A DNA stretch of 64,000 nucleotides from Sacculina carcini (lineage: Eukaryota; Arthropoda; Thecostraca; Sacculinidae): the NCBI GenBank assembly GCA_916048095.2, contig OU696594.1, positions 3,199,281 to 3,263,280 on the forward strand. Direction: 5' to 3'. Shown here piece by piece: positions 54,740-64,000 of this stretch (position 1 is the first letter of the stretch; every line of letters begins with the position of its first letter). The notes under the pieces were generated by a model. The model had not been told where the DNA came from. It saw nothing but the letters and a program-made list of their open reading frames with translations, and did no database searches. The translations under genes and the position numbers were made by a program.

Positions 54740-57700
54740 ACAATTAATAAGACTCAACAGTCAATTCCGCTCTTTCAGTAGCATTTCATTTACTTTGGCC
54801 TTGAATTTGTTCAAATTGTTCTGCGAGAAAGCCTCCTCCTTCAACGTGTTCCAAGTAGACACAGTGGCCGGAAGAAAGCAACGTTGGTATTGTTTTGTAC
54901 GACAACGAATTGGAGCCATGCACTGGGAATGTTGTTTGGATGTAAACCGTGTGCTTCTTGCTGCCACGAAATCATCAGGAATTGACTTGCTCATCGGATG
55001 ATGGTCGTTGAGCTTGATCTTGTACAGCATGCACACGCTGCTGACCTTTCGACGATGGCAAAGATCACCAAGAACCAAGTCACCACAGAGGAACTTGCAA
55101 GTTCTAACAACTCTGTTGATGAGATTGAGGTGACAATCCGCAGCAGAAGACCACACGGGGGCGCAGTACTCCAGAATTGGCAAAATGAAACAGCGAAAAC
55201 AACTTTTTGAGATTGTGCTGCTACCGAACATCCGATATGCCTTTCTTATAATTCCCAGTTTCCGCGATGCCGAACAAACTAGCTTCCGAATGTGACTCTC
55301 AAACGTCAGCTTTGAGTCTACATGTACTCCCAATATTTTGAGCTCATCACACACGTTGACTTGGGCGTCATTTATGAGGATAGCTCCATGTGAAGGCTGA
55401 ACGGTACGTGACCTAGAAACCAACAAGCATTTAGATTTAGAAGTGTTCAGCATCATATTCCACCTCTCACACCACTTCAGGACGCTGCTGAGATCGTCGT
55501 TGACCGTTTGACGCACCTGTGGTTTGTCCGAAGGAGATGAAATTACAGCCATCAAGGTGATATAATCAGCATATCCATATACAGGGTTGCGTGTGGTTGT
55601 GTACAGGTCAGCGGTGTAAATGTTGGACAAATGTTGTAAATGCGGGACACCGGACGCAATGCTCTGCCAGCCACTGTATGATCCATCGATGGCAACACGT
55701 TGTACGCGATTGGATAGAAATTGATGCAAAACACTTGGCAAACGGCCGCCGACTCCAATCTTTCTCAGTTTTTGCAACAAGCCCTGGTGGCTCACACGGT
55801 CAAATGCTGCCGAGAAATCCAACTGCACAATCCAGGCTTCACTGCCTTTGTCTAGCACTTGCTGGAGCTCATGCGTGATAGTAAGCAGAGCGTCAGTCGT
55901 GCTGAGTTTTTTGCGGTATGCAAATTGGTTTTCCGACAGCAGATTGTTGCTCTCCAGGTACTCGGACAGTCTGGAAGATATCAAGTGCTCGAATATTTTG
56001 GACAGAATCGGCGTAATTGATATTGGCCGGTAGTTTGCAACATCAGCTGAATTGGTTCCTTTTGGTATGGGCGTGATATTCGCAACCCGCCAACATGATG
56101 GAAACGAACCAGTCTTCATCAAGCGCCTGAAAAGAGCACTGAGCTTCGGAGCTAGAGTATCTGCCGTGTTCTTGAAAAATAGCGGAAACATATTCAGAGG
56201 GTCTGTTCCTCCGTGGGCATCAAGGTCTTTCATGAGATTCGCCACTTCTTTTGATCGGAAGGCAATGCCTTTGATTTTCGGGGCGAGGACAGATGAATCG
56301 TCAGACGGAATGGACCCTTGACATTGCTTGGTATTGAAGTAATCCATAAGCAACTCTGCCTTCTCTGTTGGGTTGATTTTGAGCTCACCGTTCGCTGAAA
56401 ATAAAGGAGGGACAGACAGGTCATGTCCAAACACTGACGATTTCAACGTTGACCACCATTTGTGGGCGTCATTGGCAGATGTTAGCTTCTCAGCAAGTTT
56501 CTTTGAGTGACGTGTTTCCGCTTCTGAATACACATGCTCAGCATGCCGTCTGGCCTCAGTGTAGACATTCCATGAATCGGCTGAGCGTGATTGGAGCCAC
56601 TTGTGGTAAGCCTCCTGCTTGGATTCACGTGCGCTGCGACATTCGTTGGTGAACCAGGCTTTGTCATCAGAGCGAAAACGTAGTTTTTTAGTAGGCACTC
56701 TCCTTGAGATGACATCGGTAATGTATTTGTTCAATGCATCGATGGGGCATTCCTTCTGCTGCAGATTTGAAACTTTAATTGCTTTCAATTCATCATTCAC
56801 CTTCACCCAGTCAACATTGTTCTTCATGTGCACGAGCCTTGAAATCGTGTAAGGAGAAACCTTCTGTCTCAATGTCAACTTCACGGACAGCGACGAGTGA
56901 TCTGAACTTCCTATTGGAGCTTCCACGTTTACACTCACGATATCTGAGACGTCTGTCATAACCAAGTCCAAACAGTTTCCCGCTTGATGTGTGGGACCGG
57001 ACACCATTTGGGAGCAGCCAGAAATGTTGCAGAAATCATATGCTGCTCTACCATGAGCGTCTGTAGGAGATGTCGACAAGAGCCACTCACGGTGATGGGC
57101 GTTCATGTCTCCCACAAATACAAATGCTGACTTGGTGTCCTTCTCCTGAATTGTTGACATGGCTGACAAGAGACATTCGTAGATAGAGTCGTTACTGTCT
57201 GGATTTCGGTAGGCTCCAAAGATGTAAAAATTCATCAAGGCGGTGTTGACACGCAGCAGCATAAATTCATGACAAGTGCAGTCGTGAGCTGTAATTCTCG
57301 TTGCTGAAAAGCCTTTGCGTACGTACACTGCCATTCCACGCCGCCTGTTTTTTGAGTCACGTTTGATTAGCAATGGCTTACTGAAACCTGGCATCAAGAG
57401 CTCAGATTGGTCCCGATAATCGGACACAAGCGTTTCGGCACAGATAACGATGTCCTTGGAGCGACTGGCTGCTGTCAAATCTCTGATGTTCTTATACAAG
57501 CCCCTGATGTTGGCGAAAAGTATATTTGAAAATCGTTTTTTTGGTCGAGCAGGACCGGGATTCATTTCAACATCGCCACACATCATCAGTAGAAACGACA
57601 AATCCACGGTGTGAGAAGGCACACACACAACGCAAAGCAGACATACAAATAAACACATAATGCACGACGCACGCGAACACAGAAACACAACACATAACAC

Positions 57701-58020
57701 ATGCATACGAAATTTCACAACAAAAAACAAGCATACAACACACACAATACAAAGCAAACATACACACAAGAAAAACACACACAAGAAATACACACACAAG
57801 AAAAACACTAGAAAACACATGTGAGAACAGTTTATTGAGAGCTCATTGTTAAACACATATCGCAAGGCAAAATGTCCAATCGGCGACCACAAAGACAGGG
57901 TATGAGAGCAACACAGAATTAGTTGGCACCTCAGTGCGAGGAAAGAGCTGGGCGCTGACGGAAAACGGGAAAACCGGCCGTTAGCCGTGGGGGCGGGGCT
58001 ACAATTTTCGGCCCGCCACA
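54740..58020 (-). mobile_element. CR1-like LINE with N-terminal 2A peptide
   Basis: One long frame carries a hydrophobic leader, a 2A motif, APE endonuclease and RT; no RNase H is present. The 3' flank is AT-rich with TTATTTATTC-type repeats. RT lesions mean this copy is dead, though the frame is still open for over 1000 codons. Confidence 0.8.
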
Positions 58021-58072
58021 TCAACAAAACAGACATGAGACAGAAAATAATACATATATCCATGAACAACAC
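54761..58072 (-). pseudogene. LINE polyprotein: 2A, APE endonuclease, RT (catalytically dead)
   Basis: 1103 codons (the caller's start is GTG; true start uncertain). Residues about 85-155 are strongly hydrophobic, Cys/Val/Phe-rich and internally repetitive. CGDVEMNPGP follows near residues 165-174. Endonuclease: NILFANIRGL, VFVGDMNAHHREWL, and SSDHSSLSV. RT: NYRPISITPILSKIFE, VQLDFSAAFDRVSH (catalytic Asp), then SGVPHLQHLSNIYTADL, where several residues of the usual PQGS...PLLFN motif are lost. The YADD box reads YADY (55562-55573), with the second catalytic Asp replaced by Tyr. Thumb: LKILGVHVDSKLTF. The intact frame with two catalytic defects suggests recent death or mobilisation in trans. 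Confidence 0.82.
57551..57601 (-). promoter_or_regulatory. 2A (StopGo) ribosome-skipping motif
   Basis: Encodes LSFLLMMCGDVEMNPGP, matching the D-V/I-E-x-N-P-G-P consensus at which the ribosome omits the Gly-Pro bond. It would separate the hydrophobic leader from the endonuclease-RT protein. 2A motifs at the N-terminus of CR1-type LINE ORFs are known from several marine invertebrates. Confidence 0.85.
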
Positions 58073-58139
58073 TTATATTTATAGACAAAGTTAATTTTTT
58101 TATATAAATTATGTATGTAAATAAATAAATATATATGTA

Positions 58140-58141
<2 letters not shown>

Positions 58142-58227
<86 letters not shown>
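58142..58227. repeat. (TA)n microsatellite
   Basis: About 43 TA dinucleotides in a row, within a wider ATA-rich stretch from 58120. Confidence 0.97.
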
Positions 58228-58229
<2 letters not shown>

Positions 58230-58231
<2 letters not shown>

Positions 58232-59569
58232 AATATAAATAAATTACGTATTGACAAGTGTTGCTGTGCAGTATCAAAGAGTAAAAGAGTAAAGATATAT
58301 AAAGAGTTCAGACGTTGTACTATCCCACGCTTCAAACATGTACTCTGGCCCATGTTAAATTATTAATATGAAGACAAAAGTCCAGCGTATCCAAAATCAT
58401 ATACATTACCAGTACCACATAATAGAATATAATAGCAATAGCGAACAAGTTGGCAATAAATAGCAAGCAAATGTAAACTTAGTAAGCAACATACATGTGT
58501 AAGCAAGCAAATGTAAAATTTTGACAGCCAAACAAATTGGACTGTTTTCATCTTCAGAGCTTATATATATCCAATTTTCCTTCTTTCCTTCTTCCTCGAT
58601 ACAGAACTAGTTAACCTCTCGTACTTGCCTGTATCCCATTGTTCATTTTGGATCGTTCTAAGATCATTGGGTGCAAAAAATAGTCCTGGTTTCTCTGAAG
58701 ATACTGCTCATTTTATTTAAATAATTTTGCGTTAGTGGACTATTTGTAATGTTATGACACCGTACAAAGACTCCAGATTGAGAAATGCATATTTTCATCC
58801 GTTGACTGATTCAGCTATGGATATCAGGCATTTAATTAGCGTTTAGTGAGATGGTTGGATGGATGAATGTCAGGCAGGAATATGGTCATTTTGGCTGTGT
58901 ATCACACATCACATATCACACAACATATGCGCTCTGTGAGATCACGAAGTATTGTGCCAATGAGTTGGGATTGTCGTGCATTATCACATCGAATCATATT
59001 TATTTATATTGATTTCATCAGATAATATTGATTTTATCACTTCAGACAATGTCGATTTGAAATATTTCACGTGTTCCGCGGAATACTTTCGTTAAATTTT
59101 TAAAGATGATGTTGATGTTGAACGTCTCATCTTTCGTATATGGACAACGAGGGCGGTGAAACAACAGATAAATAATTGAGGATCACCACTCTTTCAAGTT
59201 TTTTACCTATTGTAAAGCCAATTACATGATAAGTCACTATAATTTATTGTGTGCTATTTCAAATTGCTAGTTTTAGGGTCTGGTTCTCATTGATGAATTT
59301 TTTTTTTGAATGATCTCGAAGTTCTGCATAGTTTTGCTTTTTATTACTTGCGGCGTTTCTTAGCGCGACCCGCGGCGTCGCATTGTGTTGTTTGTGAGTT
59401 CAGCACATCAGACACGGGTCTCTTTGACAGCGAAGTCCTGCCGTCACAGCAAGCCAAGCAAAATGATGTAGGAGTAGAAGCATTCGACAAGATATGACTG
59501 ATATAGCACTGATATAATGACTGATACATTGAACAGGTGTGAAATTACAGTATTCAAAGGTAAAAGGTT
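58230..59569. other. 1.3 kb with no gene seen
   Basis: AT-rich, without recognisable coding, RNA or repeat features. Short open frames have no known domain. Confidence 0.45.
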
Positions 59570-59640
59570 GAAGGCCTAAATGACAGCTGCTACACGGGAA
59601 GAAGCCGAAGCTTATGAACACACACAGGTGTGTCCCGTGT
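59570..59640 (-). mobile_element. SINE 3' fragment
   Basis: The reverse complement reads CACGGGACACACCTGTGTGTG...TTCCCGTGTAGCAGCTGTCA, the 3' part of the SINE family at 2541 and 38779. Confidence 0.7.
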
Positions 59641-59846
59641 TATTATTCTAAATTGTAACGCCGGCGATGCTTAAACTAATTTGTCTGCAACGGGTTCTAC
59701 TGAAACTTTGTGTGAATTTTTCAATTTCATCTTTGTTTTTTGTTTGAATATATTTGGTTGATAATTTCTGTCTTTATCTATCATATAGTATGCTGAATGA
59801 CCTTCAAATAAACGAATTACGGATCGATCGTGAATTACCCTACGAA

Positions 59847-59881
59847 AATCGTCATTTACCCCAGTGGGGTAAATGACGATT
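59847..59881. repeat. Perfect 16-bp inverted repeat
   Basis: Arms AATCGTCATTTACCCC and GGGGTAAATGACGATT are exact reverse complements separated by AGT. It lies inside an unassigned 90-codon minus-strand frame (59671-59943). Confidence 0.9.
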
Positions 59882-60093
59882 GCACCACTAAATTCAATCT
59901 CTATTGGAATAAACAAGATTTTCAAAAGGTTTGTAGTGGTCACCAGTTGTAGGGGTCACCAGTGGCCATCACCTCGGCATCACTGACGGAGTGTAGCCGG
60001 TGGAGCAATGTGGTGTAGCTCTATAGTTGGCTAACAAGAGATGAACACGTTCCATGCTGCCGTCGTGGTGGTCCTGCAAACAGGATTTCTACG

Positions 60094-60590
60094 TTATATT
60101 GAACCGTTCAATTGCCCCGTTTCCTTGAGGTTAATAGACTGAGGCTCGGTGGTGTCTCGTTTCTCGAGGTAGTGTTTAAACTCATCGCTGGTAAACTGAG
60201 TGCTGTTGTTGGTGACAAGCGACTCAGGGTACTCTTCGCGAGACCAAACGACGTCCAGAAAATTTCTGACGTTCGCTGTTTCGATGGAAGCCATTATACC
60301 AACCTCGGCCCACTTGGAAAAATAGTCACGGCGTACCTGCAGCTAGCTGGTGCAGACCGTATTGGACCGACGATGTCGAGTCCTAGCTTCATCCAAGGTC
60401 GTTTCGGTAGTTTTACAGGCTGCAGAGGCTTTCTTTCTGCTGTCGTTCTTGAACAGCTGCTGAGGACATTGTCGCTGCGACTGCATCGCTCGCACTGAGA
60501 AACCGTTTGTGAGACATCAGCACCGAAAACAGGCCACCAAGCGAGGGTGCGCAGAAATTGTTTGGTCGTGTGACGAATGTGCTTGCTCAA
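60094..60590 (-). pseudogene. Gypsy integrase fragments
   Basis: The zinc-binding N-terminus HIRHTTKQFL...WWPVFGADVSQTVSQCERC (HHCC type) is followed by the start of the catalytic core (MKLGLDIVGPI). After a frame break come LDVVWSREEYPESLVTNNSTQFTSDEF, which carries the second core motif with Asn where the catalytic Asp of the usual TDNG/SDNG box is expected, and a Glu-poor end. Integrase joins element DNA to the host chromosome; this one is not functional. Confidence 0.75.
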
Positions 60591-61468
60591 GATACTGCTG
60601 ACGCAGACTGTGGTACGGCTACTTGTGATGCCGCCCTGATCATCAGCTCGCCGTCGGTAGAAATATCGTCTTTGAGTGGAAAGAACGGCTTGACGGCTGG
60701 CTCACAGTCTTGTGCAGACTTGGGGAAACCGTGGCGTATGCAGTGCAGTAATACAGCCAATTGAGTGTCATCCAGCGATGCTGTGCGTAGCTTCTCTCGG
60801 CACGCAGCTTTATCCTTCGGACAACAACGCGACGACCTCATAATCCTCGTCAACAAGCGATCCAAGAGTCGCTGGAAAGCGGCTCCAGCGTACGCGAGTC
60901 CAAAGGGGACTCGACGGAAGTGGAAACCCCCGTCGTGCGTTATAAACGCCGTTATATTCTTGGATTGAGGGTCCAGTTCCATCAGATGATACGCGCAGCG
61001 CACTTGAGAGAAAACGTTCGCGTTTAGCTGCGACTGGAGCTCCTCCAAAGTCGGCAGAGGGTGCACCTCGTCGACAATCTGGCTAGTGGATACGTTGTCC
61101 GGACCAGTCCGTTTTGTGTTTGCCCTTCGTACGTCCTGGTTAGGCGCCGATGACTGACATACGTTTGCCCAGTGTCCTTCGCCACCACATTTGTTGCACG
61201 TCGATCTTCTTGCCGGGCAATGTTGTTGTCTGGGCGCGCTGTGGCATCGTCCACAGTGAGTGCAGGGTGTTGGCGCACGCGCAGGCGTGTGACTGTCATC
61301 CGGCTTGCTTTCGACGTTGACCTTGTTTGTTGTGTCCTGTAGTGCACCATCGTCCTTGGCCGCCGTCCGTGTTTGTACTGATTGTTGATGTGACAATTCG
61401 TAAGCAGTGGCAACGGCGAGAAGAGAATTCAATCTTAGACCCGAATATTGTACAAATTTCCCACGCAA
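60587..61468 (-). pseudogene. Gypsy Gag knuckle fused to RT fragment
   Basis: 293 codons. The Gag C-terminus carries CTHCGRCHSAPRQQHC and CNKCGGEGHWANVC. It continues directly into LPTLEELQSQLNANVFSQVR, then RT pieces AYHLMELDPQSKNITAFITHDGGFHFRRVPFGLAYAGAAFQRLLDRLL, which span the region around the first catalytic Asp (here Glu-Leu-Asp) and the PFGL box. The protease and the YxDD part are missing, so two or more deletions have joined these parts in frame. Confidence 0.72.
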
Positions 61469-61518
61469 ACGTGGGTGGCGTGTGTGTTCGACGACCTGAG
61501 CTCTGATGAGTTATTCAG

Positions 61519-62007
61519 TCAAGTCGCCGAAGCTGAACTTCGCCGCCAACACTCGAAGCACCGACACGTAGTCGCTTGTAGACTCTGTGTCGGCTGCCTG
61601 CGCTGCCGGAAGTTGAACCGTTCGACGATCACAATGATCTTGGGAGAGTAGTGCGCACCGATTGCCTTCTTGACTTGGTCGTAATTGCTCTCATTTTCAC
61701 GCTTCACCTTCGGTGGCAGACTGAGATATGCTCGCCGTGCCTCGTTGCCAAAACATTGAATGAGCATCACTTTGCGTCGGTCGTCACTGAAAGTTTCGCC
61801 TCCGATAGCTAGCATATAGTTTTCGGAGTCGAAGAGCCAGCTAGACCATGGAGATTGGGGTGTACCCGGGTTTTGCAGGAACGGGTGTGGAGTGCATTTG
61901 CCTTCCATAACAAATATCCAAAATACGAACAATATAAAAACACGTGGGAAAAAACTCGTCGCCAATTTGCACTGCCGATGGTAATTGACAACCCCCTTAA
62001 CGACCAA
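61519..62007 (-). pseudogene. Gypsy Gag N-terminal part
   Basis: 162 codons with a Gag-like core: NPGTPQSPWSSWLFDSENYM, DDRRKVMLIQCFGNEARRAYLSL, VKKAIGAHYSPK, VERFNFRQRRQ. The true start is probably the Met of MEGKCTPHPFLQNPG. The frame is lost near 61520 before it reaches the knuckle-containing part. Confidence 0.68.
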
Positions 62008-62593
62008 AAACCCAATGTATTAAGTCACAACAACAAATCAACCCAAGACCTAAACCAAATAATCATACACATCCCATAAAGTTGTTGTTTTCGTTAGGCG
62101 CTTCGGTCGGAATGGACCATTTCGCGCCGTTTACCAATTAGTGTTGGATAAGGATAAAATCAGGTTAAAATCTCAATTTATATTCTCAATCTCAGGATAA
62201 AATCTCAATTTAGAGAATGATTTGAATGGAGTAAGATTAATAATGATGATGGAAATGGATTGAAAACTCAATGATTGTAAAACTGTCGCAACGTAGAATT
62301 TGATGTCATTTCGGGTCGGTTTGTTCCGGTTCGTAGTCGCATAGTGCGTCTTAGGTTGACGTGCACTTCCTCTACGGTATATCGGTGAGTCTTGACCCAG
62401 TTAAAACATGACCATGGCCTTTTCAATTTCCGAGTGGTTCGGCTTCAGTATGGTTTCTATTGTGATGGGAATGTTTCTTGCGAGACGTGCATTGATTATA
62501 AGAGTGCGAGCAGACGCGTATTTCTGACAATGTAAAATGATATGGGGAATCGTCACACGGCAATGGCATGCGTTGCACAGCGGCGATACCTGC

Positions 62594-63545
62594 CTAGCCA
62601 GGAGGTAGCGGTGCGTCAGGTAGCGGTGCCGTGTGCCCCAGTCTCAACCGGGCCACTGCTCGTTCTAGTGGTATTTTCCCAGATACGGTAGAGGACCATG
62701 GCCCCGGCACTTCGGTGGTCTTTGGTAGCAAATATCTGTTTCCGAAATGCTTCCATGTTGTGCGTATTGTGGCGTTCACTTGTCGTCTTATAAGGTTTTT
62801 TATATTTGATTTTGTTCTGGTGAAAAACACTGATCGGCAAGTTCAACGCTGACTTGGCTTCTCTATCTGCTGCCTCATTTCCGCGTATGTTATTGTGACC
62901 TGGCACCCATTAATATGTTCATTGTTGGCCGTGCATTTCCATATCCTATTACCTTCTAAAATTTGTTGAGAAATTAAATCGATGTGCTGGTGTTGAATAG
63001 TTAAAATAGCGGATTTGGAGTCTGAAATATGATTGACTTCGGGAAACTGGCTTCCTTGCACCATTTGGTTGTCTTGTGAATGGCGTAGGGTTCGGCGTCA
63101 AAGACAGACGCCCAATCTGGCAGGCGGTAGTGATTGATTTGTGCCGGTGCATGTTTGCGAATTTTTCGCCGCTTTGCCGGAAGGGTAAACAGCGCATGCC
63201 GTGCGGCCGTCTGCTCGAGCCGTCGGTGTACACGAAGATTGAATCAGGGTTTTTTGCTCTCACTTTGAGGAACTCCTGTCTTGTATATGCATCATTTGTT
63301 GTTTTGTGTTCACACAGGTATTTGACTAGAGGGCGCGTTATTGACCATGGCGGTGGCATCACTGGCTCTGAGTATGATACATCGCCGTCGATCTGCAGAT
63401 ACCGCTTGGCTTGCCGGCCTCTGGTGCCTATGTTCTGGACGAACTGTGGTCGTCGCTGAGTTGTAAGATAAGAAGGAGTTTTCGCAGCAATGTGATGTAC
63501 TGGGTGAGTCTTCCGGCTGATTTCCCTTGTGCTAGAGTGGAGCAT
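62594..63545 (-). pseudogene. LINE RNase H and C-terminal region
   Basis: Three frames must be joined: SIFVYTDGSSRRP (first Asp) in 62949-63545; the middle near 62843-63064 with VNHISDSKSAILTIQ (second Asp); and PGHNNIRGNEAADREAKSAL (final His/Asp) in 62616-62906. A C-terminal piece RAVARLRLGHT follows. The pattern of RNase H after RT points to the I superfamily. Several frameshifts make it inactive. Confidence 0.72.
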
Positions 63546-64000
63546 GTGTGCTTGACTTGAGCTGCCGTGACTTCAATGGGTACGTCGAAATGGTCGCTTT
63601 GTAGGTTTGCTCCGGAGTCCGGTTCCGGAGTCTGATCGGCCGTTGATAACACAGCGCTGACGAGACAGGCGTAGCTGCCGTCACCCTGTTTGTGGTGATT
63701 GATGACCGATCCGATAAACCGCCTGCGTGTGGCTGGCTTCCTCACTGCGGACCACTGAAGTCGGTGCTGTGTGTTGTGTTGGGCTGCTTTTGTCCATATA
63801 CGTAGGCTCAGTGTGCATACTAACATCGCATGGTCAGAAGGGATGCAGCAGGAGCAAATGCAGGACACTTTCTTTAGCAGGCGACACCAGTGGCGCTGTA
63901 CAAACACATAGTCCAGTCTGGCTTTTCTTCCGTTGGGCCCGAAAAACGTTGGGATGTGCGATTGGTGTTGCTTGCATCACTCCATTTGCTGCCACGAGAT
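63428..64000 (-). pseudogene. LINE endonuclease C-terminus, partial
   Basis: At the right edge the minus strand reads FFGPNGRKARLDYVFVQRHW, then SDHAMLVCTLSLR with the endonuclease Asp-His pair. A linker (FIGSVINHHKQGDGSYACLVSAVL) follows. The frame overlaps the RNase H-side frame at 63428-63545, where the RT region has been deleted. The N-terminal part lies beyond the window. Confidence 0.7.

Larger units (their letters stand above)
60060..62010 (-). mobile_element. Ty3/Gypsy remnant, internally deleted
   Basis: Minus-strand Gag (61519-62007), Gag knuckle fused to part of RT (60587-61468), and integrase pieces (60094-60590) occur in normal order but with most of RT and all of RNase H deleted. 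LTRs were not recognised. Confidence 0.75.
62085..64000 (-). mobile_element. RNase H-bearing LINE, 3' part, runs off window
   Basis: Minus-strand element with endonuclease end at the window's right edge, RT deleted, then RNase H and a 3' UTR reaching a GTTGTTGTTTT-like tail near 62085. Different from the I-type copies at 11.8 and 36 kb. Confidence 0.65.

Overview
The window is repeat-rich nuclear DNA from an animal, most likely an invertebrate; I cannot name the phylum. The only host gene I can identify is splicing factor 1 (SF1/BBP): its first two coding exons lie on the minus strand at 3.8-5.1 kb, with canonical splice sites and the UHM-ligand motif KKRRSRW. Almost everything else is mobile or repeated DNA: microsatellites and minisatellites, a tRNA-derived SINE family, four LINE lineages, several LTR retrotransposons, and an integrated RNA virus.

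Layout. 0-5.1 kb: CA- and GA-rich tandem repeats, SINE copies and the SF1 5' exons. 5.1-7.06 kb: non-coding DNA with a candidate TATA promoter, ending in a SINE-like repeat. 7.06-11.56 kb: a CR1/L2-type LINE on the minus strand whose two ORFs look open. 11.8-16.2 kb: a damaged I-type LINE (APE endonuclease, RT, RNase H). 16.2-17.0 kb: an LTR with primer-binding site. 17.0-36.0 kb: four near-identical tandem units, about 4.1 kb apart, each carrying on the minus strand a capsid-like ORF followed by an RNA-dependent RNA polymerase of a monopartite dsRNA virus (toti-/amalga-like). Unit 4 is split by a GC-rich retroelement of 2.6 kb. 36.05-42.1 kb: a second copy of the same I-type LINE. 42.4-51.9 kb: two more copies of the LTR family and pieces of at least three LTR retrotransposons, plus a LINE ORF1-only insertion. 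52-54.2 kb: no gene seen. 54.2-58.1 kb: a 30-bp minisatellite and a LINE whose polyprotein begins with a 2A (StopGo) motif. 58-64 kb: (TA)n, a short hairpin, a Gypsy remnant and the 3' part of another RNase H-bearing LINE.

The main discovery candidate is the viral array. In every unit a canonical -1 frameshift heptamer, A AAA AAC, sits in the capsid zero frame upstream of the polymerase, which is itself in the -1 frame in the ancestral arrangement; all polymerase motifs A-E are visible. The left end of unit 1 is joined to the leader of an LTR retrotransposon, just past its primer-binding site. The other units are joined to one another through one identical junction inside a SINE-like repeat. 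This suggests a single capture event, possibly involving LTR-element reverse transcription, then one end-joining duplication, then amplification by unequal exchange. Every unit carries frame breaks, mostly at homopolymers, so none encodes the full fusion as given. The array lies between two LINE copies that share the same inactivating lesions, so the wider locus also seems to have undergone segmental duplication.

Limits: all family assignments come from reading motifs, with no database search. Boundaries of old elements are approximate, and homopolymer length differences could be sequencing error.
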